Shown here: positions 1 through 12,036 of the stretch, in pieces
How the letters are laid out: every line of letters begins with the position of its first letter
Position numbering within the stretch: position 1 is the first letter of the stretch
Assembly: GCA_026027325.1 (NCBI GenBank)
Contig: JAMSLZ010000011.1
Span: 124,001 to 188,000, forward strand
Reading direction: 5' to 3'
Length of the DNA: 64,000 bases
Source: Actinomucor elegans
Lineage: Eukaryota > Mucoromycota > Mucoromycetes > Mucorales > Mucoraceae
Program-made: the position numbers and the translations under genes
The notes under the pieces: model-generated
The model's database searches: none
What the model was told of the DNA's origin: nothing
The model's input: only the letters and a program-made list of their open reading frames with translations

Positions 1-70
1 CTGCTTTTTCTAAACAACAAAACCGCTATTCATTAATTCGATATATTTACTTGTTTTTACTTATCTTTAA

Positions 71-3043
71 ATGGGCAAAGTTTCCTCTTCTGCTACACCA
101 TATAAATATACTTGCGCTACTTGTTTGAGGCCATTCAAAACTGTTAAAGCTAGGAGTAATCACTATAGCCATAATCGTGATCATAGAAAACAAAGGGTCG
201 TCCAAACGCAAGAAGCTAGCATTCCTGTCCAAGGTGAGTTAACAGATATATTACTAAAGCTTTTAATTTAACAATATACCTTGTTTGAAATAGAGCCTAC
301 TCCAATTGCTTACAACGTCAAATCCTCGGATCAAAACCTTTTCACCAATACGGAATTAAATAGCATCCAATTGAGAGATATTTGCGACACGTATGGTATT
401 CCTCGAGAGGCTCAAAGAGAACTTGTCTATCTAATGCGTACCATAATCAAAAACAATGAAGAGAGCCGTAAAACCGATGGATTGGGTATGTATCTATTCA
501 AATAGAGTTAAAAAAAAAGTACTTATCAGCTTTTATTCCCATTATATATAGGTTACCTACCATCCACTCTCATGTTCCCTGATACCTTGGATCGTACTCT
601 TAAAGCAAAAACCAATATTCAATGTCATTTTCATGATGTCTGCGTCAATGGTTGCATGCTGTTTGAAAAGGAAGATATAGAGACTATTCAATGTAAAAAC
701 CCTGCTTGTAAAGAAAATCGCTTTGATGATCATGGTAAACCTCGTCGCTCTATGAAGATGCTTCCTATTGGTGAACAAGTCGCTCAAATGCTTGCGAATG
801 CAAAGACAAGAGACTTGATGAAATACCGCTACAACTATAAATCAACTGACGGTGAATATAAAGATTACTTTGATGGTGCAGCATACAAGTACTTTAAGGA
901 TAATAGCATTCTGTTTTCCGGTGAAGATGATGTCGCAATGGTTCTTTTTGTCGATGGTTTCTGTACTAGCAAGAATCATAAAGGGGACAAGTTAACAATC
1001 ATCCATCTCTTGAATATGAACATTCCCCCAGAATACCGCTACCAAGACGAATACATGCTTCAATTGGCGATCTTGCCAGGTCCAAACTACCCAAAGTACA
1101 TGCATACCTTTTTAAAGCCTATTATTGATGAGTTTCATGCTCTGTCTACCAAAGGCATGCTTGTACAAAAGGATGGTGTAATTGTTTGTCAAGCTAAAGT
1201 CAACTTGGTGATGGCTACTGGTGATCTTCCTGCTGCAGCTGAGCTTGCAAATCATATTGGTCATATGGCTACGTTTGGTTGCCGTATTTGTCGTGTCCAA
1301 GCTGAACGTCATGATTATCATAATTGTTTTTTAACGATCGACAATGAGATCAGAAGCAGAAACGATTTCATTTCCCCAGATGCAGCGAATGTAAGTACTA
1401 TAATCAGCATTAATCTTTACAAGTTTTTAACATTTCTTTTTCTTTTTACCTCATAGAGCTACAGTATCAAGTCTGCAACACCATTTGCAATACTTCCCAG
1501 TTTTACTGGCGCTACTTTTTTTGGTTTAGACGAAATGCATCTTCTCGGACAAGGTATCGCTCAACACGTATTCAATATGCTGACAGTCGACATGGGTAAA
1601 GAGTACAATGCAGCAAGAAAAACTCGATATAAGCCCAATGAAGATGAATTGAGTGATGCCCGATTGAAGTCTGCTGATGAATGGCCGTATACTTTCTATA
1701 TTCCAAAATTATCGCTCATCAAAATTGGTAAACTTGTTGAAGCTTCTAGAGCCACTGTACCGACATCCTTTTCATCCAAATGGGAAGATCCAATTATCAA
1801 GAGTGGTGGCAAACGTGCTGTTGACTGGATTGATATTTTCTTATATATGATTCCCACCTTGTTCGTTCCTGAATTGATTCAAGAATCCGCTAAGAAACCA
1901 TTGATTCATCTGACAAAAGCTGTCGCATTGGCTCTTAAATGGGAACTTTCTATTGAAGACCTTATTCTGATGGAAAGGTAAATATATTTTTTTTGTACTC
2001 ATAAATCTAGTTTACTTACATACTTTCCAAAGATATATCAAAGAATGGCAAGAATTTTTGTTGGCAGAAATCAAGGCAAAGCGTATTCATTCCGGTGTAT
2101 TCAAGCCTGTTCAACACTACCTTTCGCATATAGTCTATATGATCAAACAACAAGGTGTGTTGAGAGCATATTCCGCCCGATCAATGGAAAGAAGCATCGG
2201 AAAATACAAAAAGCTCATCAAGTCAAAGGTTGATGCTGGCGCAAACGCTGGTAATATCTTGGAAAGACTCATAACGCGTAATCATATAAACAGCCAGACT
2301 TGGGATGTTCATACTGAGCTTGACCTGATCACTCCTCGAAAATACAGCGAATCCACTTTCAGGAATAACCCTTCTGGTGATGCTAGTGATCCACAATTAT
2401 GGGCTCCCTTTAGTAATATTTCAGTGGATACTCTTCCCTTTGGTGTCTCCACTCAAACTTTTTTGAAGGCGCTATTGCATTACTATCGCCGTACTGAAGC
2501 AAATGGTGTAAATATTGCTGAAATTGATTCGTTGAATAGTATTTCCATCGCTGGTCGTGCCTGGGCATATGGCAATGTATATACGTCTACCATGTATAAA
2601 AGCCATATAAATGAATATCGTCGAGGAAACAATTACGTGATGATCACTGCCAGCTACTTGAAGTAAGTAATTAGCTCAAGAACAAAAACCTCTTTGATTA
2701 ACCAACCTTTGTTAATAGTCGAAATAATTCCATTCGTGAAAGCTGGTTCATTGGTTCTATCGTTTTCTTTTTCGAGCATTCATTCAATGGTAGACCACAG
2801 TATTTGGCTTTGGTTGATTTAGCGAAAAAGAATGCAACTACCAAATATGACAAGACTATTGCTTTGGTTGAGCTGCACAGTAGCGGTGCACACAGTTACG
2901 CTGTCTGTCGGTTTGAAGATATTGTTGCCAGTGTATGTCTTGTGCGTTCAAGTGAATCTAATGAGAAAGAGTTCAAGATCATCTCTCATCATATATTTAA
3001 ACAAGATCTAGAGCAAAATGCTGGCATATTAAGTCGTTTGTAA
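71..3043 (+). CDS. Tnp2 (CACTA/EnSpm-type) transposase-like gene, six exons
   Basis: Joined exons 71-233, 294-485, 552-1390, 1457-1977, 2033-2662 and 2719-3043 give one uninterrupted reading frame of 889 aa. All five introns are 55-66 bp with GT and AG ends, and the frame is kept at every junction. The N-terminus has a C2H2-like finger (CATC followed by HYSHNRDH). Exon 3 carries the Tnp2 signature: VDGF near aa 253, the NIPPEYR stretch, then LPGPNYPK and the FLKPIIDEF motif; exon 4 has GLDEMHLLGQG. Tnp2-family proteins are DDE-type nucleases that cut CACTA element ends. No terminal CACTA repeat is seen and the left end lies off the window, so it may be a mobile copy or a stranded or domesticated gene. 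Family assignment is by motif recognition; the exon model is seen directly. Confidence 0.8.
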
Positions 3044-4126
3044 ATAGCATGAAGACAAGAGCAAAAAGCGTTTTATTTTGAAATAAAATTGTTCTCTGAA
3101 TTGATTATGTATTTAAACCACCGAAAATAATATAAAGCTTCCCTCCAAAAGGACTTCATCATAATATAGCAAAAGTAAAATAGGTATTTACACTTTCTGT
3201 AGTAGATATAAACTATAGATAATTTAACTCGTTTTTATATATCATGTTATTAATTCGAGAGAAAGGTATTAGCAATCTTGCAACAGAATGTAAAAACATT
3301 TCTTAATCAAAAATTTAACCCATTTCCCTGATGTTTAAGAAATTATTTCATAATATCAGAAATATAGAACCAGGATAACCCAAGTTATACAGTTCTATAT
3401 TCATCATTCAATAATGTTAATTGACTATTTAGTTGCTCCAGTTAATCTTTAAAACCAAATGTAAAATATGATTAATGCTCTTGTTTATCTTTATAGTAAA
3501 ATTAGTTTATTATCAAGCAATGCGGATTAATTTTCCAACAGACAGCAAAAATGTTCATCGATTGTAGTTTTCTAGCACCTAAAAAAACGTGCATGTTTTT
3601 GAAGCTTTCGATCGTCATTAAGAATTCTATCATAATCATCAATTACTCGAAAGTCCAAAAACGAACGCGTTTTTTTGTAGTTTGAGAAGTGGATATATGA
3701 TTTTGACAATAAATCATCTAGTTAAATAACCGCCTAGCAATAATGACTAAGATTACTGGCAATTAATAATCGCTACTTGACCTATTTTTTTTTTACACAA
3801 TAATTTATCTCTTTTTTTACGCAATATATTTCTTTTTTTTTACGCAATGTATTTCTTTTTTTTTACGCAATGTATTTCTTTTTTTTTTTAACGCAATGTA
3901 TTTTCTTTTTTTCTTTCTTTATTCTATAGTTTTACTAAACATAAAATTGAGTAAATTAGACACTTAATGGCAGCTCATTCTTAATGTCATTCAGCATTTT
4001 AAATACACAGCTATTAGCCAAAGGCTAAATCACGGCAATGAAAGTGCTCAGCTTATTAAATGGAACTAGCGATTCGTTCTTGTTTCCAAAAGAGTAATTT
4101 ACAAGAGAATTTTTTGCAACCTGACC
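3044..4126. other. AT-rich non-coding stretch
   Basis: No open frame worth calling. It is rich in A and T tracts and holds the T-rich tandem repeat at 3785-3925. It may be the 3' flank of the Tnp2-type gene, but no inverted end could be matched. Confidence 0.6.
3785..3925. repeat. T-tract tandem repeat, about five units of 21-27 bp
   Basis: Each unit is a run of 7-11 T followed by ACGCAATGTATTTC or a close variant. The first unit is the most diverged (ACACAATAATTTATCTC). Unit length varies mainly through the T run, as expected for slippage. Confidence 0.85.
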
Positions 4127-4129
4127 TGT

Positions 4130-4530
4130 GAGCAACGTTAAAAATAAAAAAAATAAAAATTAGTTTTTAAATTAAATAGTGTTTTTTGTAATTATATTTT
4201 TTTTTGTTTAACACTTTTTTATTGTAATTTTTGAAAGTTTGGTAATTAACGTAAAAATAAGAAATTGCAATAATTATGCAAAACTTATAAAGATTAAACT
4301 TTTATATTACTTTTCAATACAATTAAACTTTTTTTTTTCATAATATTTCACACCAGATCGAAACCCTGTTGTGCGACAATTTTTTTCTTTTAAAATTGAT
4401 TAAAAAGCACGCCGTAAGTTTTTTAGCAACTTACAACTTGATAAATAAAGAAAGCTATATAATTTTAATTTAATAATATGAAAATAATTATAATATATAT
4501 ATTAATTATTAATGATATGTAATGTAGCTC
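4130..4530 (+). repeat. Left long direct repeat of element A
   Basis: It is 401 bp, AT-rich and non-coding, with a more GC-balanced core (ACACCAGATCGAAACCCTG). It differs from the right copy by two compensating 1-nt indels in homopolymer runs near the left end, so divergence is very low. Confidence 0.9.
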
Positions 4531-4672
4531 TTATATAAAAATTGCTCTTTGTTTTTGATTCATAGTATCAATTTTTATTTTTTTTTTGCCAAATGTTTGA
4601 ATGTTTAATATTAAAATAATTATAATTATAATCATTTCTGTAACATTAATTCAAACTCAATTACTTTTTTCT

Positions 4673-4685
4673 AAAAAATTGAATT
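4673..4685 (+). promoter_or_regulatory. AAAATTGAATT motif upstream of transposase A
   Basis: AAAAAATTGAATT ends 28 bp before the ATG at 4714. The same core sits 15-50 bp before the start of the transposases of B (27272-27284, minus strand), C (34552-34563), D (62948-62959) and Merlin 1 (50249-50260). Recurrence at this spacing in different families suggests an initiator or other core promoter element; this is inference. Confidence 0.45.
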
Positions 4686-4713
4686 ATTATATAAATAAAA
4701 ATAAGAACATCTT

Positions 4714-6165
4714 ATGACAATTGAAATAGAGGAACTATTAGAAAATGAATATGAAGAGATTAAAACAAATTATTGGAAATTTTTAGATAATACATATAAA
4801 TCTAATATTGAAAAACAATATCATAGAAGTAAAATAGGAAATTTTATTAACATTCAAAATATAAAAAAAGAATTATATGAACTATTAGGTGCAATTCCTA
4901 TATTTGTATTTTTAACAGAAATTTGTAGTAAAATTAAAATGCCATCACCAGTATATAATGTAGAAAAAGGAATTTTGATTTTAAAATTATTAGTAGATGG
5001 TTGTTCCATTAATGATATGAAAATTTATGATGAGAATGATTCTTTTTATAGAATTTATAAATCTGTTTTTATTGATAATATAGATTTTTTAGAAAATTGG
5101 GTTAATAATACGATGTTTTATTGTTTTAGCAACAGCATTACTAGATTATTATATAGTAAATTATACAATCCTAAAAATTTTGAACATTGTACATTACTTT
5201 TAGATGGAAGACATAATAGAATAGTAATTGAAGATATTGATTTAAATAAAAAAGATTTATATTCTTATAAATTAAAGAAAAATGCATTAAACACCCAATT
5301 TATTATAGATTCAGCAGGATATATCATCTATGTTTCAGAATCATTACCGTGTAAATTTAATAATGACGATAATATGTTTATTAATAATATAAATTTAATG
5401 AAATTTTTTAAACTAACAGATTGTTTATGCTATGATGGATTGTATGAAAATGTATTAGATGAAATTTTAAAAAAATATAATAATGTAGGATTACATATTA
5501 CAGAAAATAACTTTTGTTTTCCAATAAAAAAAGAAAAAAATATTGATTTAGATGTTGATGAATTAAATTTTAATAAACAATTAGGATCATATAGAAGTAC
5601 CATTGAAACTTTTTTTGCAAAATTTTCAAATATATTCAAAAGATTTAGCTACAAAGCCAATGCAAGAATTACAAAAGAAAAAACATATAACATTCAGATT
5701 AAATTAGCATTAGTTTTATTTAATATCAAAAACTTTGTAGAAAATAATAATATAGAAGAAAAATCTTATTATAAACTATGGATGGAAAAAGATTTTGATT
5801 TTTTTGATACTATTAAGGATTTTAATATCGAAACTAAATCAATAAAGGCGGTATATAAAAAAGAAAATATAATGAATATGAAAAGTTTACAGGATGATCT
5901 TCTAAATAAACTTTTATCTGATAATAATTTTAAAATCAGCTTAACTAAAAATAAAATGCAAATTGATAATGATGATAATAATACTAGTACTGATAAAAAT
6001 GTATATGAGATACAATATATAATACAACATAGAAAAATAAATAATGAATATGAATATGAGGTAAAATGGAGAAATTATAAAAAACAAGTAAACAGTTGGA
6101 TTAAAGAAAGTGACTTTCAAACAAAAGATATTCTAAAGAATTATTGGGATTCTATCAATGTCTAA
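4714..6165 (+). CDS. IS5/PIF-like DDE transposase with C-terminal chromodomain (element A)
   Basis: An intact 483-aa frame. The DDE core resembles the DDE_Tnp_4/HARBI1 group: LLLDGRHN (Asp about 164), the YSYKLKKN and ESLPCKFNNDD block, CYDGLYEN (Asp about 241) and YRSTIETFF (Glu about 298). An Asn/Asp-rich linker leads to a chromodomain from about aa 430 (YEIQYII, then YEVKWRNY and SWIKESDF). It would cut and rejoin the ends of its own element, with the chromodomain possibly steering insertion to methylated-histone chromatin. The stop codon lies directly against the right direct repeat, with no bases between. The start is supported by the conserved WKFL region near the N-terminus of copies B and D. 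Confidence 0.8.
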   Translation: MTIEIEELLENEYEEIKTNYWKFLDNTYKSNIEKQYHRSKIGNFINIQNIKKELYELLGAIPIFVFLTEICSKIKMPSPVYNVEKGILILKLLVDGCSINDMKIYDENDSFYRIYKSVFIDNIDFLENWVNNTMFYCFSNSITRLLYSKLYNPKNFEHCTLLLDGRHNRIVIEDIDLNKKDLYSYKLKKNALNTQFIIDSAGYIIYVSESLPCKFNNDDNMFINNINLMKFFKLTDCLCYDGLYENVLDEILKKYNNVGLHITENNFCFPIKKEKNIDLDVDELNFNKQLGSYRSTIETFFAKFSNIFKRFSYKANARITKEKTYNIQIKLALVLFNIKNFVENNNIEEKSYYKLWMEKDFDFFDTIKDFNIETKSIKAVYKKENIMNMKSLQDDLLNKLLSDNNFKISLTKNKMQIDNDDNNTSTDKNVYEIQYIIQHRKINNEYEYEVKWRNYKKQVNSWIKESDFQTKDILKNYWDSINV

Positions 6166-6566
6166 GAGCAACGTTAAAAATAAAAAAAAATAAAAATTAG
6201 TTTTTAAATTAAATAGTGTTTTTGTAATTATATTTTTTTTTGTTTAACACTTTTTTATTGTAATTTTTGAAAGTTTGGTAATTAACGTAAAAATAAGAAA
6301 TTGCAATAATTATGCAAAACTTATAAAGATTAAACTTTTATATTACTTTTCAATACAATTAAACTTTTTTTTTTCATAATATTTCACACCAGATCGAAAC
6401 CCTGTTGTGCGACAATTTTTTTCTTTTAAAATTGATTAAAAAGCACGCCGTAAGTTTTTTAGCAACTTACAACTTGATAAATAAAGAAAGCTATATAATT
6501 TTAATTTAATAATATGAAAATAATTATAATATATATATTAATTATTAATGATATGTAATGTAGCTC
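6166..6566 (+). repeat. Right long direct repeat of element A
   Basis: It is 401 bp in the same orientation as 4130-4530 and nearly identical to it. It starts on the base after the TAA stop of the transposase, so it must supply any 3' UTR and poly(A) signal. Confidence 0.9.
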
Positions 6567-7111
6567 TGTATAAGAGACTTTTCAACGAATAATAAACGCA
6601 TTTGAAAGACAATTGTTCAACATTATTTTTGACAAACGTTGAAATTAAACGTTTCTAGGAATTTACATAAAAGATCGTTGAAACGAAAAGCAGAGTTCAT
6701 TTTAGTAAATAAAATAAACGAGGATTATGTTGTTGCGTACAAGCATCAGAATTTCATGTACTCATTTATAAGAAGTTTGCAAGATTTGGCTTTCATTGGC
6801 AAAAGACAAGAATACATAAAAATTGTTTGCAAATAAAATGGAGTTCAGGCTTTTCTTTCTTATTGTCAATTTATGTTATAATATTGACTAAACCCATAAC
6901 ATTATTGTCTGCTTTCCACTAATATTAGGAGTAACCACTAATAAATGAGCAAAGCACTGTTAATTGCGCAGCCATAGAAAATAATTACTCTAATTTCATT
7001 GGTTCGCAGATTATTATTAGTAGGTAAATCTATAGTATTAGTAGGTAAATGATAATAAAATCGTCGCTTTACCACATAATATTATGGGTAGCACACAATA
7101 TTTTCGCCATA
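6567..7111. other. Unassigned non-coding stretch between element A and LINE fragment 1b
   Basis: The only frame is a basic 65-codon ORF at 6639-6836 with no recognised motif, so it is not called. There is a short palindrome (ACCACATAATATTATGGGT) near 7070. The origin of this DNA is not evident. Confidence 0.5.
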
Positions 7112-7925
7112 GTGCATGACTAGAATTGTCAGAATCACCATCACCACCATCAAAGAACAGAGCCACAGTCTTGTCCAGCAAAGCCAAGAACTCCGTGTCA
7201 TCGAGGAGTGTGGGATTAAACCGCCAACAACCTGGACCAATAGAGGCACGAGCAGGAAGAAGATCAACCGTCAAAAGACAGTGATCTGTCCACTTTGGGG
7301 GTACATATTGGACCAGAGCATTCACCAGGCGCGTAGCCAAAGACCGATGACCAAAGATGTAGTCAATGGTTGTGCCAGCTTGAGGGAAGGTAGCAGCCCC
7401 ATCCGGGAAGCAGTTGTCAAAATGAGTACATAGCCATTCATACCAAGGGAGCACGGCAGAATGACTAGTCTCGGCGGTAGTATGCAGGTGGATGTTGAAA
7501 TCACCTACCAACATCCAAGGCGTGTTGGACACCTCAGACCACAAAGCAAGAGAGAGAAAAGATTGTAGAAACAGTGGACGGTCCGAATTCTCAAAATTGA
7601 GGAGATTGAGCAAAAAAGTTTTTGAAATGTCGAAATTGGCGAATTGAGATGTCAAGATCGAGCGAGATGTAGAAGATGTTGGAGATTTGCAAAAATAATT
7701 ATACCACCAGAAGCGCAGCGACGAGTAGAAGACGAATACGAAACAAGCGGAGATGGATGGATTGAATTGAGCGAGATATCGACAAAAAACCAGACGGATG
7801 CAAAAATTTTTTGTAAAAAGTGATCTTTAAGCGAAAGAGCTTTCGACAAAAAACCAGACGGATGCAAAATTTTTTGTAAAAAGTGATCTTTAAGCGAAAG
7901 AGCCTGAAAAACAAGCGGAGATGGA
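7112..7925 (-). pseudogene. LINE fragment 1b: 5' UTR fused to interior of ORF2
   Basis: On the minus strand, LINE 5' UTR sequence (7586-7925) is joined directly to family 1 ORF2 sequence starting at the endonuclease stretch SDRPLFLQSF (7112-7585). All of ORF1 and about the first 127 codons of ORF2 are missing. The joint falls in a GAA shared by both parents, consistent with a microhomology deletion or template switch. The 5' UTR part carries a tandem duplication of about 65 bp (about 7785-7905, CAAAAAACCAGACGGATGCA in each copy). The 3' end stops at 7112, where unrelated sequence begins. Confidence 0.8.
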
Positions 7926-7978
7926 TTTTTTTTTTTTTTTTTTTTGTATGAAGTGTAACTTTATTAACAATTAGTATT

Positions 7979-10900
7979 CTAATTTAATTCTAACAAACTA
8001 GGAGATTCAGTGGCAGTGGATGTACTAGCCATGAATTCCGAAATTATAAGTGAATGGTCATGCTCGAATGCATTAATAGCATGAGCAGAGGACCAGGATT
8101 CATCATGAATCACGCATTTCCAATGCAAACGCCAAACTGTAGCTAAGCCGGCACCAAGGAGCACCAAAAGGTCATTCGAAAGAGGTACTGACTTGAGATC
8201 ACACAAGGTGACCAAGCCAGACCAAACAGAAGCAAGATCGCAGAGAGGTTCTTGGAGACAGAGCAACTGGATCATATCCATCCAAAAGATAGCCTTCATG
8301 GGACAGTATACGAGCATATGGCCAAGTGTTTCCACTTCACCACAGAGGCCACAGAGAGGAGACAGGTACACATTTGGATCCCACCGATGCAAGCGAGCAC
8401 GATAACCAATGCGGTCATGCAAGAGACGCCACCAAGGAGTGAATGCTTTTGCAGGCATAGGCAAAGACCAAAAGAGACGCCAAAAGAAGGGCCGAAGCAG
8501 AGCATGAGCACCCATAGTAGCAGGAGGTAGAGGACGGTGCATCACAAGTGATGCATACTCCGGATGCCAAGAGCGACGCAGAACACCAAGAGGAACCTTT
8601 CGAATCGAGACTACCGTTTTACTGGTAACCTGGATAGTCCAGTGGGCAGTAGAAGGCAGCCAAGAAGAAGCAGCAGGAGAACAGGGCAGAGCAGACAGTT
8701 CCGAAGAAGAGAAGCCAATCTTGGAACGGATTACCTCAGGCAAAGTTAGAGTCGGAGGACCATTAAATGGTTGGAAACCAGACCAGACTAGACGAACTTG
8801 CCTTTTCATGTTGTTCTTGAGACCAGCAGAGACCACACCGAGATGAGGAATCCAGAAACACAAGTCCGAGAGCAAATACCTTGGAGCCAGGGCAGCAGGA
8901 TCCAGAGGAGGAGGGTTACCCAGAGGATTCTCGCAAGGCGATACCACAGAACAAAGAGGAAGATCCAAAAACCAGCGAGGAGACCAACTTTCCGACACGA
9001 CCAGAGGAGGCAACCGAGAAAGCAACACCACCAAGTGAGAAACCACAGGAACACCCTTGAAAAGCGACTTGTACATGGCTGGATACATGAACCAGGGTAG
9101 GACCGAAGAGTGACCAGTATACACCTGAATACAATGCACCAACCAAGGAGAAACAAAGTCCACAGCAGAACGAGAAGGAAACAGCAATCGTTGGATGTAC
9201 ACCATATGGAGAGCCAGGCTTTGATCTTTGACATCAACAAGAGAGGCACCACCGAACTTCTTTGGTAGACACAAGGAAGACCAAGACACAGACGGGTTGA
9301 AAGGAACCATGAATTCACGAATGACCCTTTTGAGCTGGTCCAGCCAGGAAGTAGGAGCAGGAATCACCCGAAGAATATGGTACACCTTAGAGAGCAGCAG
9401 AGAGTTAGCCACAAGACTTTTACCACGGATTGACAGCTGTCGTTCCTTAAGCAGGTTGCTATGCCTTGTAACCTTGACCAAGATAGCATCCAGGTAGTCC
9501 AACAGTTGAGCTTGTGTACTGTACAGAGGATAGCCCAAGTACCGCACCGCACCAGAAGAAGAAGCATCATGCCATTCGATACCAGAAGAATCTGCCAGAG
9601 ACACCCATGAAGCATGAGAGACACCAGAGAGAGACACCAAGACCGTCTTGCTAAGATTGACTTTTGCATTGGAAGCGCGACCATAAAGATCCAAGAGAGA
9701 GAGTAGTAGAGACCATTCATCCGGAGAGGAGAGAAACACTTCAAGATCATCAGCATAACTTAGGAGCTTCACCGCTGGAGGAGGGGTTGAGCCACTGACA
9801 AAGTCAAGAGGCCAATTGCCCGTACCATCCTTTGGATCCACATGCACCGAGAGAGGAGAAGGCTTGAACCGAGGAGACATCATCACCGAACCAAGAGAGA
9901 CACCAGCCAAAGAAGACACCAGAAGAGAACGCAGCAGTGGCTCGAAAGCCAAGTTGAAGAGCAAAGGCGAGAGAGGATCACCTTGCCGTAAGCCTCGCTG
10001 TTGAGGTATTGGAGCCCCTAACCAACCATTGATGGACACCGAGATTTGGGTACCAAAAAGAGAGAAGAGAGGGAACTCACCAACGAAGCGGGAAAGCCAA
10101 AACGAAGTAGAACCAGTCGGAGGTATTCAGGATGAACCCTATCATAGGCCTTTTCTTGATCCAAGAGCACAGCCACCTGCGGTAACTCTGGAGAGACCGA
10201 GCGCAAATGAGACATCAGGAGCTGGTTGAGCCAGCCATTATCAGAGATCAACCGACGGGGCATAAAGCCAGTTTGGTACGGATTGATCAGACCAGGAAGC
10301 ACCTCATTGAACCGATTGGCCAACAGTTTTGTGAACAGCTTGGCATCCGAATTGATCAAAGAAAGGGGTCGCCAGTTAGAGAGCAGCTGAGGATCACCCT
10401 TCTTGTACAGCAGAACCATTCGAGTTTGTTGCCAAGATTGCGGAAACACACCTGAGAAAGCATCACCAAGAACCGATACTAAGAGATCAAGGAAAGGACG
10501 GGAGTTTGTAGCCAAGTATTGATACACCTCAAATGGAAGACCATCCAGACCAGGACTACGAGACTTGGGAGCATGAGCAAGCACAGAAAGCACCAGAAGA
10601 GCATTAGGCAAAGCCGTCAGCTTTTCCGCATCCGAAGATGAAAGCACCACCTCAGGAGGTATAGCCGCCAAAAGAGAATCTATAGCTTCCACATCGACAT
10701 CATCAGGAGTGTACAGCTTTTGGTAGAAACCTCGAGCTTCCTTCAGAATATCAGCCGCTTCCACCAAGACCTCACCAGTAGTAGAGCACTTTAAGGATTG
10801 GATAGTCATAGAAGACTGCCGCTCCTTGATGACCCGGTAGAAATACTTGTTATTGCGTTCCCCAAGTTCATGCCAACGAGTGGCCGAGCGAAGCATATGT

Positions 10901-12036
10901 TGGCGAGTTTCTTTTTGAATCTGACCATCGATCAATTTCTCTAGTTCATGCACCACCTGAAGAGGAAGTGAATCACCACTAGGTTGAATCGACGGTGTAG
11001 CATCACTAGTCCTAACACCTGACTCAACAGAGGAAACAGCCTTCATACGTTCCTTTTGCAACGCAGCAACTTTGTTCTTGAACCGAGCCTTCATGCTTCG
11101 AGAGTACGTCTGTGCACAGCACTTCAGTAGCATCTTGAAGGATTCCCAACGTTCCTGCACCGAAAGCGAAGGGTCTCCACCACTACCATGACTAGAATTG
11201 TCAGAATCACCATCACCAACATCAAAGAACAGAGCCACAGTCTTGTCCAGCAAAGCCAAGAACTCCGTGTCATCGAGGAGTGTGGGATTAAACCGCCAAC
11301 AACCTGGACCAATAGAGGCACGAGCAGGAAGAAGATCAACCGTCAAAAGACAGTGATCTGTCCACTTTGGGGGTACATATTGGACCAGAGCATTCACCAG
11401 GCGCGTAGCCAAAGACCGATGACCAAAGATGTAGTCAATGGTTGTGCCAGCTTGAGGGAAGGTAGCAGCCCCATCCGGGAAGCAGTTGTCAAAATGAGTA
11501 CATAGCCATTCATACCAAGGGAGCACGGCAGAATGACTAGTCTCGGCGGTAGTATGCAGGTGGATGTTGAAATCACCTACCAACATCCAAGGCGTGTTGG
11601 ACACCTCAGACCACAAAGCAAGAGAGAGAAAAGATTGTAGAAACAGTGGACGGTCCGAAGACTGTGCCGGTGCATAGATATTGGCCACACGACACAAGAC
11701 ATTATGCTGGGTATCCTTGACAGTAGCCACAACACAACGCTCATCCAGGAGAACTTGAGCAGCATCCAAAGAAAGACCAGGCTTGAGACAGACAATGGCA
11801 CAATGTTTGGACACCACAAAGGGACAGCGAGGAAAGAAGAAAGAGAAAGAGCGGATTTGTTGATCAGAAAGAACGGATTGAGAGTGAAAGTGAGATACCT
11901 CTTGCAAGCAAAGGATATCCACACCGAGAGAACGAGCGCGTAGGTAAGAAGCGAACTCCTTTTGTATGTTTTTATTGGACTCCATAAAAATGCTACGCAC
12001 ATTTAAGGAGCCAATTCGAATGTGTGAACCTAACAT
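7979..12036 (-). pseudogene. LINE 1a ORF2: AP endonuclease and reverse transcriptase, one frameshift
   Basis: It is homologous along its length to intact ORF2 of LINE 1c (1352 aa) but 1 nt shorter. An A run has five A at 10055-10059 where the intact copy has six, splitting the frame just after the SSLFFGT stretch of the RT. Upstream are endonuclease motifs (SLNVRSI, LQEV, GDFNIH, TDHCLL); downstream are RGLRQGDPLSPLLFN, YADD and the C-terminal CCHC knuckle (CGLCGEVETLGHMLVYC). The lesion removes the RT active site from the endonuclease product, so this copy should not retrotranspose unaided. Confidence 0.9.

Larger units (their letters stand above)
4130..6566 (+). mobile_element. DDE-chromodomain transposon A with long terminal direct repeats
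   Basis: A 2437-bp unit consists of a 401-bp repeat, a 1.6-kb interior with one transposase gene, and the same 401-bp repeat in the same orientation. The trinucleotide TGT lies immediately outside both ends (4127-4129 and 6567-6569), consistent with a 3-bp target duplication. Each repeat begins GAGC and ends GCTC; the longer ends GAGCAACGTTA and GAGCTACATTA (the latter read inward from the right) match at 9 of 11 positions. Elements B and C elsewhere in the window share this plan with unrelated repeat sequences, which argues against a chance pair of insertions. Confidence 0.8.

Noticed and set aside
4130..6566. Element A read as an LTR retrotransposon because of its long direct repeats
   Set aside because: The interior has only a DDE transposase, no RT, RNase H or integrase, and the repeats lack TG...CA ends.
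6639..6836. 65-codon basic ORF on the plus strand
   Set aside because: No motif, no context and plausible as chance in AT-rich DNA; not called as a gene.
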